DNA of 12,434 nt, from positions 1 through 12,434 of the forward strand of contig JAHHQU010000063.1 of assembly GCA_020026225.1 (NCBI GenBank). The letters are read 5' to 3'. The notes under the pieces were generated by a model, which was not told the DNA's origin, did not search any database, and saw only the letters and a list, made by a program, of their open reading frames with translations. The position numbers were made by a program, and so were the translations under genes. The stretch is from Phocaeicola sp. GTDB lineage: Bacteria > Bacteroidota > Bacteroidia > Bacteroidales > Bacteroidaceae. Position 1 is the first letter of the stretch, and every line of letters begins with the position of its first letter. Positions 1 to 8,500 of this stretch are shown piece by piece.

Positions 1-15
1 ACTTTAGGACATGAA

Positions 16-47
16 AAAGGTCCGTGCTTGTGAAAGTGCGGACCTTT
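16..47 (-). terminator. Hairpin, probable terminator of the GH89 gene
   Basis: A 9-bp perfect inverted repeat (AAAGGTCCG at 16-24, CGGACCTTT at 39-47) encloses a 14-nt loop that can pair a little further. It lies about 85 bases past the GH89 stop codon. Read on the minus strand, the hairpin runs into a short T run (complement of the A run at 14-18), as expected for an intrinsic terminator. A smaller hairpin (ATCAAT/ATTGAT, 67-82) lies between it and the stop codon. It could equally serve a plus-strand gene ending to the left of the window. Confidence 0.5.
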
Positions 48-131
48 GTTATAAGAAAGAGGGTGCATCAATTTGTATTGATATACATTTTGACACACCC
101 CCTTCGCCGTCATTTGGGAAATACCTCCCCT

Positions 132-2624
132 TTATTTTATGCAGATTGTTCCTGCGGCATTTTCCTCTGCCAGCAATTCAATGCTTAGTACACATCCGTT
201 ATTAGATGACATTTCTTCCGGTAACGTAAAAGAACACTCGATCTGATGGTCCCGGGAAGAAACAGGCAGATTGGATTCTACCACCTTTTTTCCGTCAGCA
301 ACCAACTTGAACGACAAGACTTTCACCGGTACATCCCCCTTCAGACTTTCCAGTCTGAATCCGTGCATCTTCTTCAACATACTAGAAGAAATATCCAGGG
401 TGACAACCTTTTTCTGCTGCTTGTTCAAGCTCCAGTAACCTATCACATCCTTGCGGTCAATCTTGATATTCTTCTTGGAGATGTCCTTGGTAATATCCAG
501 CATATTTTTTGCAAACGACACCACATCCAGCGAAGCATAGGACGAGTTTACATCCTGTCCGTTTTCTACCCAATTACGTTCCCAAGCAGCGAAGTCAAAC
601 GGTTTTCCCGTCTTTCTCGATTCAAAATAATGCATCCATCTTTCCAGATAATAGTCCTTTACCAATCCGCTCCATATTCTTGCCGAATAATCATCGACAG
701 GTGGTCCCCAGATGGTAACGATTCGTTTCGCATTGGTCAGATACTGCAACTTCTGCTGGTCGGTACGAGCCGCATTCTTTGCAAAATCGAGCCATCGGTC
801 CAATCTGAACAACGGATGCTGGCTCAACAAGGCATCCATGCCCAGCATGACTGTCTTGAAACGCGATTGCAGGAACTCAGCCTGGGTGGTATCACCCAAA
901 AGGTATTCCTGATCAATCATTTCCGTCAATATTTCCGCCTTTCCTCCCAGATAATGGGCAGTCATTTCTATCAAATCATTTTTGAACAGAACATTGTCTC
1001 CCAATTCCTTGCCTGATTGAATGAATTGTTCCAGTCCCTCAAAATACGCGTCACTGATATGGATGGTTCCGTTCTTAAGCAAACCGGGACGGAGTTGCCA
1101 GTTGAATCGTGGATGGTCGGTAAATGTACCGTAACAAGATTCCAACAAAAGATCCCATGCTTTCAGAAGAGAGTCCGAAACCTTGCCGTAACGATTCTGC
1201 GAATAAGCTTCCAGCCATTTCCGCACATCGATATGACCGTCACTCCAGCCTGCATCAGTAACAAGCTCATACAAGACCTCATTGTTTTCAATGCCTTCAG
1301 GAGCCAAGCCATAAGCAAACAAATTACCTCGGTTGGGTGACGACAAAGCCTCCAAACGACCGTTGGCATAAAAATCGAGGACACCCGTCATGCCTACTTT
1401 TCCGCCCATATTAGGGATTACACTGTATACCCACAACTTGTTATAGAATCCCTTATAGAACTCCCAATTGACCTGAGATTTCCAAAAGTGACGATTGTAA
1501 TCTACCGCAAGGTCCAAAAGAAGCATCTTATCGTCTGGAACCTTGGAGACCAAAGCCCCCAATGTTTCATAATCCCAAATATGGCGCTGATAACCGAACA
1601 TCCATCCCTGCATGACCCACACCGCCTTCGGATTGGCCGCTTTAATGCCTTCATACACACATTGTCCGTAATGAGCCGCCATTTCATACCGCTTGGGATT
1701 TCCTTTTTCCGGGAAAGGAATCTCCATTTCATTAAAGCTGTCTACCAGATAATAATCGTTCTTGCCGAATTCCTTTTCCCATTCCTTGATGAACTCCTTC
1801 GCAATCTTTGTAAACAACGGTTCTTCGGGAGAAATCATCCAGTTATGGAAAGCACCTCCCCAGTGCGTTTCAACCAAATTCAGGTCGGGATAAATGCGCT
1901 TGAACGATTCAGGAATAAATCCAGCGAATCCGGGACAAATAGGACTCATCCCCAAAGCCCGCATCCGTTGCAAGATTTTATGCTGCAAGGCAACCTGGTC
2001 GGCATGCCAGTCGGCATTCAACGGTCCGTCTACCCCACTGATATTTCCCATTCTCATCCAAGGGAGATGAGCCGGTCCTACAAAATAAGCATTTATCTCT
2101 TCCTCGGTCAGCCCCATCTTTTTCCAAACTCTCGCAAGAATAGCCTCATATCCCACCAGAGCCAGCGGCATATCTATTCCATGAAGAGCCATCCAGTCAA
2201 TCTCCTGTTCCCATCTTGCCCAATCCCAATAAGGAGCCGAATAACCGGAAGTCACTACATTCAAATAATAATGGTGTTTGAACGATGAAACTCTTTGCTG
2301 GGAGGCAGTTTCTTCAAGTTCTGAAGGAAAGTCAATGCTATTGGCCGACCAGGAATACATTCCACGATGATGCGATTTGAGGTAATCATAGAATCCTCTA
2401 CACAGAGCAACCTCGTTAGAGCCCTTTAAATGCAGAACACCCTTACGCACATCGTACTGATAGTAGTTTTTTCCAGCCTGGTCCTTGATTTCCAAAGAAA
2501 CAGGTAATTTCGATTGAGAAGTCACTCGCTGCAAGAGCTCGTAAACTGAATCTGTCTTCTTTGCATGGCCAAGGAATATACCCGGCAATAGAGACAAGAA
2601 TAATAAAATGACGGTTCTTTTCAT
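132..2624 (-). CDS. Alpha-N-acetylglucosaminidase, family GH89 (NAGLU-like), secreted
   Basis: An 830-residue exo-glycosidase predicted to release terminal alpha-linked N-acetylglucosamine from glycans. Residues 1-21 form a signal peptide (MKR, hydrophobic core, GHA before the cut), so it is exported, probably to the periplasm. The three NAGLU domains follow in order: N-terminal domain about 25-105, central TIM barrel about 118-455, helical C-terminal domain about 460-715. The acid/base glutamate is seen in SFNEM (E299) and the nucleophile in APEGIENNE (E443), matching human NAGLU E316 and E446 by motif. Both are present, so the enzyme should be active. Human NAGLU ends near the equivalent of residue 715; here about 115 more residues of beta-rich character follow, an added domain I cannot name. 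The start has no competing upstream ATG and sits 21 bases after a Bacteroidota -7 element. It is transcribed divergently from the GH3 gene. Family assignment is firm; the natural substrate (mucin-type or other alpha-GlcNAc) is inference. Confidence 0.96.
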   Translation of the reverse strand: MKRTVILLFLSLLPGIFLGHAKKTDSVYELLQRVTSQSKLPVSLEIKDQAGKNYYQYDVRKGVLHLKGSNEVALCRGFYDYLKSHHRGMYSWSANSIDFPSELEETASQQRVSSFKHHYYLNVVTSGYSAPYWDWARWEQEIDWMALHGIDMPLALVGYEAILARVWKKMGLTEEEINAYFVGPAHLPWMRMGNISGVDGPLNADWHADQVALQHKILQRMRALGMSPICPGFAGFIPESFKRIYPDLNLVETHWGGAFHNWMISPEEPLFTKIAKEFIKEWEKEFGKNDYYLVDSFNEMEIPFPEKGNPKRYEMAAHYGQCVYEGIKAANPKAVWVMQGWMFGYQRHIWDYETLGALVSKVPDDKMLLLDLAVDYNRHFWKSQVNWEFYKGFYNKLWVYSVIPNMGGKVGMTGVLDFYANGRLEALSSPNRGNLFAYGLAPEGIENNEVLYELVTDAGWSDGHIDVRKWLEAYSQNRYGKVSDSLLKAWDLLLESCYGTFTDHPRFNWQLRPGLLKNGTIHISDAYFEGLEQFIQSGKELGDNVLFKNDLIEMTAHYLGGKAEILTEMIDQEYLLGDTTQAEFLQSRFKTVMLGMDALLSQHPLFRLDRWLDFAKNAARTDQQKLQYLTNAKRIVTIWGPPVDDYSARIWSGLVKDYYLERWMHYFESRKTGKPFDFAAWERNWVENGQDVNSSYASLDVVSFAKNMLDITKDISKKNIKIDRKDVIGYWSLNKQQKKVVTLDISSSMLKKMHGFRLESLKGDVPVKVLSFKLVADGKKVVESNLPVSSRDHQIECSFTLPEEMSSNNGCVLSIELLAEENAAGTICIK

Positions 2625-2645
2625 AAAATATGGTTTTTATCTTAG

Positions 2646-2653
2646 CAAAGATA
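2646..2653 (-). promoter_or_regulatory. Bacteroidota -7 promoter element for the GH89 gene
   Basis: On the minus strand the sequence reads TATCTTTG, an exact match to TAnnTTTG. The nearest TTTG that could serve as the -33 element (complement of CAAA at 2678-2681) is 24 bases away, a few more than the usual 19-21, so only the -7 part is well supported. Transcription would start around 2640, giving a leader of only about 15 nt. Confidence 0.5.
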
Positions 2654-2931
2654 GGAAATATTGTTAAATAATACATTCAAATTGACAAGTAAAAAGCCTT
2701 GAACAGACTGAGAAAAAGAAGATTAATCTCAACGATTAACCCAAACAGACCCCATCCTAATGACTTCCCTTACAAATCTATCATAATAAAATGATTCACA
2801 ATAACTTATTATCGGGAAATGGCTGGTATTTTTTAGTAGAAACACCTTTTCTCAGAATTTATTGCATTCATTATTCCATTTTATGCTAGTTTTTTTTTCC
2901 ACTTTCTATACATAAAGAATTTTCAAATCCA

Positions 2932-2939
2932 TACTTTTG
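2932..2939 (+). promoter_or_regulatory. Bacteroidota -7 promoter element for the GH3 gene
   Basis: TACTTTTG matches TAnnTTTG exactly. The upstream -33 box is poor: TTTC at 2903-2906 is 25 bases away. Transcription would start near 2946, leaving an untranslated leader of about 135 nt before the GH3 start, long for a gene without leader control. Confidence 0.45.
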
Positions 2940-3034
2940 CATTAAGTCTTTTTTCCGCGAGAAATAAGAAAAGATATTTCGTAAGAAAAAGGAAAGAATA
3001 AAGCAGAATGCTTTTACCTAAGGCACAGCCATCC

Positions 3035-3112
3035 ATGTATAGGAGAGCCAACCAACCTTATTATTGTTTAAATTTAAATTATGGGTACAACTTATTATAC
3101 TATGATTATTAG
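3035..3112 (+). other. Possible 25-codon upstream reading frame overlapping the GH3 start
   Basis: An ATG at 3035 opens a 25-codon frame that ends with TAG at 3110-3112. It is offset from the GH3 frame, runs past the first GH3 ATG (3081), and stops 8 bases past the second one (3102). The peptide is rich in Tyr, Asn and Leu, which mostly reflects the AT-rich DNA. Only a weak purine stretch (AAGG, 3020-3023) precedes it. It could couple or damp GH3 translation, or be a chance frame; chance is quite possible for a frame this short. Confidence 0.2.
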
Positions 3113-5459
3113 AAAAACATTATTCATTTCATTTTTAGCTGTTACCTGCCATGTTGCCGGTCAACAGCCCATCTATAAACAAGCAGACGCACCGACAGAA
3201 CAGCGTGTTGAAGATTTGCTGGGACGAATGACTCTAGAAGAAAAAGTGGGCCAACTGTTATCTCCTCTAGGATGGAAGATGTACGAAAAAGAAGGGTCGA
3301 CTACTCGCATTTCCCCCTTATTCAAGGAAATGATGAGTGGTAACATGCCGATAGGAACCTTTTATGCGGTCTTGAGAGCCGATCCATGGACCCAAAAGAC
3401 GCTTACAAACGGATTGAACCCTAAGCTATCGGCCGAAACCTTGAACCAGCTTCAACGGTATGCCGTAGAAGAGACCCGACTTGGTATTCCTCTATTCTTT
3501 GCGGAAGAATGTCCTCACGGACACATGGCTATCGGAGCAACCGTATTCCCTACCGGACTACTCATGGCCAGTACATGGGACAAAGACCTGATATACCAAG
3601 TAGGTGAAGCGACTGCCTTGGAAGCCCGTTCCCAAGGAGCGAACCTGGGTTACGGACCAATTCTGGACATCGCACGTGAGCCGAGATGGTCAAGAATGGA
3701 AGAAACTTTCGGAGAAGACCCTGTGCTTACCGGAATCTTGGGAGTGTCGTATATGCAAGGCATGCAGGGAAAATCCCCGAGCGACGGCAAACATCTTTAT
3801 TCCACTTTGAAACATTTTGCAGCTTACGGAGTTCCGGTAGGAGGACATAACGGAAGCCAAGTCAGTCTTGGCATGCACCAACTGTTCACCGATTACCTCT
3901 CTCCTTTTGAAAGAGCAGTAAAAGCCGGCGCTTCCTCCATCATGACCTCCTACAACAGCATTGATGGAGTTCCATGTACCTCCAACAAGTACTTGTTGAC
4001 CGACATTCTCAGAAACAGATGGGGATTCAACGGTTTCGTTCTTTCCGACCTGTTCAGCATCGACGGAATCTCAGAAGCATCCCACATCGCTGCGGATGTA
4101 AAAGATGCAGGAAAACTGGCTTTGGAAGCGGGAGTCGACATGGACTTGGGTGCCAATGCTTATGGAAAACGTACCCTCGAATTAATCAAGGAAAACCGAC
4201 TGGACACGAAATACGTAGATAGGGCCGTCTCAAATATATTAAGACTGAAGTTCAAGATGGGATTGTTCGAGAATCCATACGTATCCCCTAAAAAAGCCCA
4301 AGAAATTGTTCATTGCACCTACCATAGGGAACTGGCACGGAAAGTCGCCCGAGAAGGAATCGTTCTGTTAAAGAACGATGGAGTCCTTCCCTTAAGCAAG
4401 CAAATAAAAAGCCTGGCAGTCATCGGTCCGAACGCCGACAACATGTATAACCAACTCGGAGATTACACGGCTCCCCAACCCGATGGGAAAATCATCACCC
4501 CTTTAGAAGGAATCCGGAAAGCAGTAAGCCGGTCAACCCGAATCAGATACGTTAAGGGATGTGCAATTCGTGACGTTAGCAGCAGTAACTTGGAAGAAGC
4601 GGTACGTGCAAGCAAAGAATCGGATGCCGTTGTACTCGTAGTGGGAGGTTCCAGTGCCCGTGACTTCAAGACGGAATACGTCTCAACAGGAGCCGCCACC
4701 GTTTCATCTGCCAAGGACAATGTCGTCAGCGACATGGACTGTGGCGAAGGATTCGACCGAAGTACGCTGGATTTGCTGGGCGATCAGGAAAGACTCATTC
4801 AATCCATAGCGGAAACAGGAAAGCCGCTCATCATTGTCTATATACAGGGCCGCACGCTGAACATGAACCTTGCTTCTGAAAAGGCCAATGCACTGCTGAC
4901 AGCATGGTATCCAGGAGAAGAAGGAGGTACAGCCCTCGCTGAAATCCTATTCGGAGATTATAACCCGTCCGGACGTCTTCCCGTATCCATACCCCGCAGT
5001 GAAGGACAACTTCCGGTATATTATTCTTTGGGAAACCAGCGGAATTACCTCGAAGGCTCCGGCAATGCCCTTTACGGGTTCGGTTTCGGACTAAGTTATT
5101 CCAAATTTGCCTATAAAGATTTGGAGATTCTTCCAGGAGACGAAAAGGATATCGTAAAGGTCATCAACTGTACCGTCACAAATCAAGGAACGATGGACGG
5201 AAGTGAAGTCGTTCAGCTTTACCTGCGCGACGAAATGGCTTCGGTAGCCCAACCTCCTATTGCATTAAAGGCTTTCCAACGTAGGGATATTCCTAAAGGG
5301 GAAAGCAGAAAAATAACCTTCAAGCTACGAAAAGAGGATGTAGCACTATACAATGGAGCCCTGCAGAAAGTGGTTGAACCCGGAGACTTCACAGTCATGA
5401 TTGGAGCTGCTTCCAATGACATCAGGCTTCAAGGAAAATTCACCATTCTTCCGCAATAA
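3081..5459 (+). CDS. Beta-glycosidase of family GH3 (beta-glucosidase-like), secreted
   Basis: A 792-residue exo-acting hydrolase of terminal beta-linked sugars. Domain order is the usual three-part GH3 form: N-terminal (beta/alpha)8 barrel about residues 45-370, alpha/beta sandwich about 420-650, fibronectin-III-like domain about 700-775. The nucleophile lies in GFVLSDLFS (D323). Substrate-site motifs RMEETFGEDP and KHFAAYG (K244, H245) are intact. E556 in CGEGFDRSTL is the best candidate acid/base; its family position varies, so this is inference. The first ATG gives a short polar lead; an in-frame ATG at 3102 gives a better signal peptide (MIIRKTLFISFLAV...), so the true start may be residue 8. 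Export to the periplasm is likely; the cysteine in the signal region lacks a good lipobox. Sequence alone does not separate beta-glucosidase from beta-xylosidase or beta-N-acetylhexosaminidase activity, though beta-glucosidase is the common default. Its 3' end faces the regulator gene. Confidence 0.95.
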   Translation: MGTTYYTMIIRKTLFISFLAVTCHVAGQQPIYKQADAPTEQRVEDLLGRMTLEEKVGQLLSPLGWKMYEKEGSTTRISPLFKEMMSGNMPIGTFYAVLRADPWTQKTLTNGLNPKLSAETLNQLQRYAVEETRLGIPLFFAEECPHGHMAIGATVFPTGLLMASTWDKDLIYQVGEATALEARSQGANLGYGPILDIAREPRWSRMEETFGEDPVLTGILGVSYMQGMQGKSPSDGKHLYSTLKHFAAYGVPVGGHNGSQVSLGMHQLFTDYLSPFERAVKAGASSIMTSYNSIDGVPCTSNKYLLTDILRNRWGFNGFVLSDLFSIDGISEASHIAADVKDAGKLALEAGVDMDLGANAYGKRTLELIKENRLDTKYVDRAVSNILRLKFKMGLFENPYVSPKKAQEIVHCTYHRELARKVAREGIVLLKNDGVLPLSKQIKSLAVIGPNADNMYNQLGDYTAPQPDGKIITPLEGIRKAVSRSTRIRYVKGCAIRDVSSSNLEEAVRASKESDAVVLVVGGSSARDFKTEYVSTGAATVSSAKDNVVSDMDCGEGFDRSTLDLLGDQERLIQSIAETGKPLIIVYIQGRTLNMNLASEKANALLTAWYPGEEGGTALAEILFGDYNPSGRLPVSIPRSEGQLPVYYSLGNQRNYLEGSGNALYGFGFGLSYSKFAYKDLEILPGDEKDIVKVINCTVTNQGTMDGSEVVQLYLRDEMASVAQPPIALKAFQRRDIPKGESRKITFKLRKEDVALYNGALQKVVEPGDFTVMIGAASNDIRLQGKFTILPQ

Positions 5460-5475
5460 GGTTCTTTCCTTCCTC

Positions 5476-5524
5476 ACACAAGGCTCTGTCATCTTCCCCA
5501 AAGGAATGCGACAGAGCCTTGTGT
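5476..5524. terminator. Perfect 15-bp hairpin between convergent genes, bidirectional terminator
   Basis: The arms at 5476-5490 and 5510-5524 are perfect inverted repeats of 15 bp (core AAGGCTCTGTC/GACAGAGCCTT) around a 19-nt loop. The loop itself can form a small TTCC/GGAA stem. It sits 16 bases after the GH3 stop and 59 bases past the regulator stop, so it can end transcripts from both sides. Neither side has a clear T run, so it may act by blocking RNA polymerase or protecting 3' ends. Confidence 0.75.
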
Positions 5525-5583
5525 AGTTTGATACCCAAGCAAAAAGAAGATACCTCATCCGGAAGAGGCGAAAAAACGCCCCA

Positions 5584-8500
5584 TCAAGGGTTCTGCTCTC
5601 CCCCTTCATCCCCACACTCTTCAGCATGATTCAGGTAATCGGAAGGAAGAACACCAAACTGCTTCTTGAAACACTTGGTAAAATAAGAAGGATTGTTGAA
5701 ACCGACCCGATAAAGGACTTCAGTTACCATGAACTTTCCGCTTCTCAACAAAGAAGCCGCATAATTCAACCGATAAGTCCTGATATACTGGTTCGGTGAC
5801 ATGCCCGACAAAGCCTTCAACTTGTGGTACAGCTGGTCCTGCGTCATATTCAGCTGTTCTGCCAGCTCACAGACTGAAAGTTCAGGCTTGTCCAGATTCC
5901 GCTCAATCCCTTCGTTTACCTCATTCAAGAACTGACGTTCCAGATTCTTCTCCTCATGCTCCTTCTGTTCGGCTACCGACAATGCCGGAGTAGCTATCTG
6001 ATACTTATATTTCAGCAAGTTACGGTTTCTCAAGAGATTGGCTACATTCGCCAGAAGCAACTGGCTGTTGAAAGGTTTCTGCTCAAAAAGGTCAGCACCC
6101 GCTTCCCAACATTCCATACGAGTAGAAACGGTATCCTTGGCCGACAAGAGAATGAACGGAATATGCGAAGTCTTCATGTGGGTCTTCACATTCTTGCACA
6201 GCTCCAGCCCATCCATTCCCGACATAAACAAATCCGACAAAATCAAATCGGGCAAAGTCTTCTGAATGACTTCCAAAGCCTGACTGCCATCGGCAGCCTC
6301 AAGCACTTCATAATAAGGAGAAAACAGCTGCTTCAAGTACTCACGCAATTCCTTGTTGTCATCAACAACCAGTATTCTCAAGACATTCTCCTGGTCACTC
6401 CATTCTATCGGCTGACTGCCTTCATCCGTTGCCTCCACTTCGTCAGAAGCGGCCTGAATTTCCAAAGGGAAACACAAACGGAACATAGTACCCACCGATA
6501 AGGCACTCTCCATTTCAATGCTTCCCTTCAACAAATCGACATACTGCTTCACCAGATACAAACCAATTCCCGTACCGCGGCCATCGGAAGCAATTCTGAA
6601 ATACCGGTCAAAGACATGCGGTTGATCTTCTTCTGAGATACCTATACCCGTATCAGCAACCTCCAACAAGAGATTTCCGTCATGCAAGGTGGAAGAAACC
6701 TTTACCCTACCTCCTTCACTGGTATATTTGATAGCGTTAGAAAGCAGGTTCTCTAAAACAGACTCCAACTTGTCCCTATCTGTACACATCATACGATTTC
6801 CCGTTTCCTCCTCAGGGAAAGACATTTCAAACGTCAGTCCCTGTCTTTCCGCATATTCTTTAAAAGGCAAGATTATTTCATAAAGGAGCTGACGAACCGG
6901 ATAGGTTTCCAACGACAGAGAAGTATCTTGCAGGCAGGAATTCCGATAATTCAATATCTTATTCATCTTTTTCATGAGCAAGTTTCCGTTCGCAATCATC
7001 GATTCCAATCGGGGATGAAATTTTTCCGGCATCTCTGGATGTTTGGCGAGTTCGAGCAAAGGAGTGATGAGAAGTGTAAGCGGGGTCTTCAAATCATGCG
7101 AGATATTGGTGAAGAACCGCATTTTCTGCTGAAGCACTTCTTCCTCTTTCTGACGCTTGATGGCTTCATACCTGCTTTCAAATGCTTTCTTATAGCGCAA
7201 TCGAGAGCGAACGACCCAATAAACGACAGAAGCCATCAGAAGCAACGCATAGACCACAAAAGCAAGCGGTGTCTTCCACCAAAACTCACGTTTGATAACC
7301 TTGAGCAATCTTTCATTGCCGAAATTATCCGGTGTATTATAACGAACATGCAAGGTATAGCTTCCAGCCGGCAAGTCGCGATATTCAGCATAAGGATCAT
7401 GAGGCACAGCCTTACTCCAATAAGAATCCAGTCCCTCCATCTTATAATACAAAGCATCACTTCCAGACAAGCAATAAGGAGACAATACAGACAGCATGAA
7501 TTTAACATTGTGGTTCCCGGCGGGAAGAATCAAGGTATCGGCATAATTGACAGCCTCATCAATGTATGGATTCCCTTCTTTTCCCGATTCCACCGGATAG
7601 ATTTCCGTTCCATTTACACTTAACGAGCGAATCAGAGGTTTTCCGTAAGAACCATTTCCCAAAAGTTCCTTATCAAGAAAGGAAATCAATCCTTTGGAAG
7701 TACCCAATATGACTTTTCCTTTTGAACACAGCACTCGGTAGATACTATAATCGGAAAGATAGGTTCGCAAATCATTGCGTTCGGGATGATATACCAGCAA
7801 TCCGTCTTGAGAAGCGAGCAAGAGAAGGCCGTGCGGTTCCATACATCCGTCAGCCAGATAATACCCATCCAACTGCGATACACGGGACAGTCGGTATCCT
7901 TCTTCCCTACATTCCAAGAAGCTCAAGCCATTGGTCGTACATATCCATACCCCGGAAGCGTCTTGAAAGAAAGAAGCAACCTGCATCGGTTCTTTTCCGA
8001 TACGAGGGAAATGAGCCAGAATTTTCACCTTCTCACCTTCTTCCAGATCAAAAAGGAAAATTCCTTGATTGAAGGTAGCCATCCAATACCCCCTTCCGAA
8101 GCGGTTCTTTTCTACTTTTCGCACATTGAGCACCCACGACTTTCCTTGGGATTTGTCCACAAAAGAGAGCGGTCTGGCCGACTCTGTAGATTCATTGAAG
8201 AGCCACAAGCCACTTGCCCCTGTTCCCACAAACAATTCATACCTGTTGAAGCGAGAAATGGAAAAAATACGTTGATGCTGGAAATCGGGTAAAGCCAGAG
8301 AAGCATACCCACCACGTTCCGGTTCGAAGCGTTTCAATCCGTTTCCCCAAGTTCCAACATAAATGGGAGTCCCCACCGAATCGGCATAAATCGAACTGAC
8401 AGACGGATAATCGTCACTCCATGTCGTTATATTCTGCCGGTCATTGCGAAACATACAGAGTCCTCCTCCTTGAGTACCCACATATACCCGATCCAAAGAA

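Larger units (their letters stand above)
2625..3080. other. Divergent intergenic region between GH89 and GH3 genes
   Basis: This 456-bp AT-rich region holds two outward-facing -7 promoter elements, one for each flanking gene (2646-2653 minus, 2932-2939 plus). Between them (about 2690-2900) I see only short features: a GATTAATC palindrome (2721-2728), a small AATAACTTATT palindrome (2800-2810) and a T run near 2890-2898. Past the GH3 promoter there is a leader of roughly 135 nt containing a 6-bp hairpin (AAAGCA/TGCTTT, 3000-3014) and a possible short upstream reading frame (3035-3112). I found no convincing operator repeat and no conserved RNA gene. Confidence 0.6.

Noticed and set aside
11..205. 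Plus-strand 64-codon frame at the left edge
   Set aside because: It runs through the terminator hairpin and into the antisense of the GH89 C-terminus; no supporting feature.
246..1016. Plus-strand open frame of 256 codons inside the GH89 gene
   Set aside because: It lies wholly antisense to a gene with intact catalytic motifs, has no promoter element or signal, and its composition mirrors the opposite strand.
1488..2288. Plus-strand open frame of 266 codons inside the GH89 gene
   Set aside because: Antisense shadow of the GH89 catalytic domain; no recognisable motif and no start signal.
2721..2810. Short palindromes (GATTAATC, AATAACTTATT) between GH89 and GH3
   Set aside because: Too short and AT-rich to stand out from chance in a 456-bp AT-rich region.
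6928..7623. Plus-strand open frame of 231 codons inside the regulator gene
   Set aside because: Antisense to the kinase and membrane region of the regulator, where the minus-strand reading is unmistakable.
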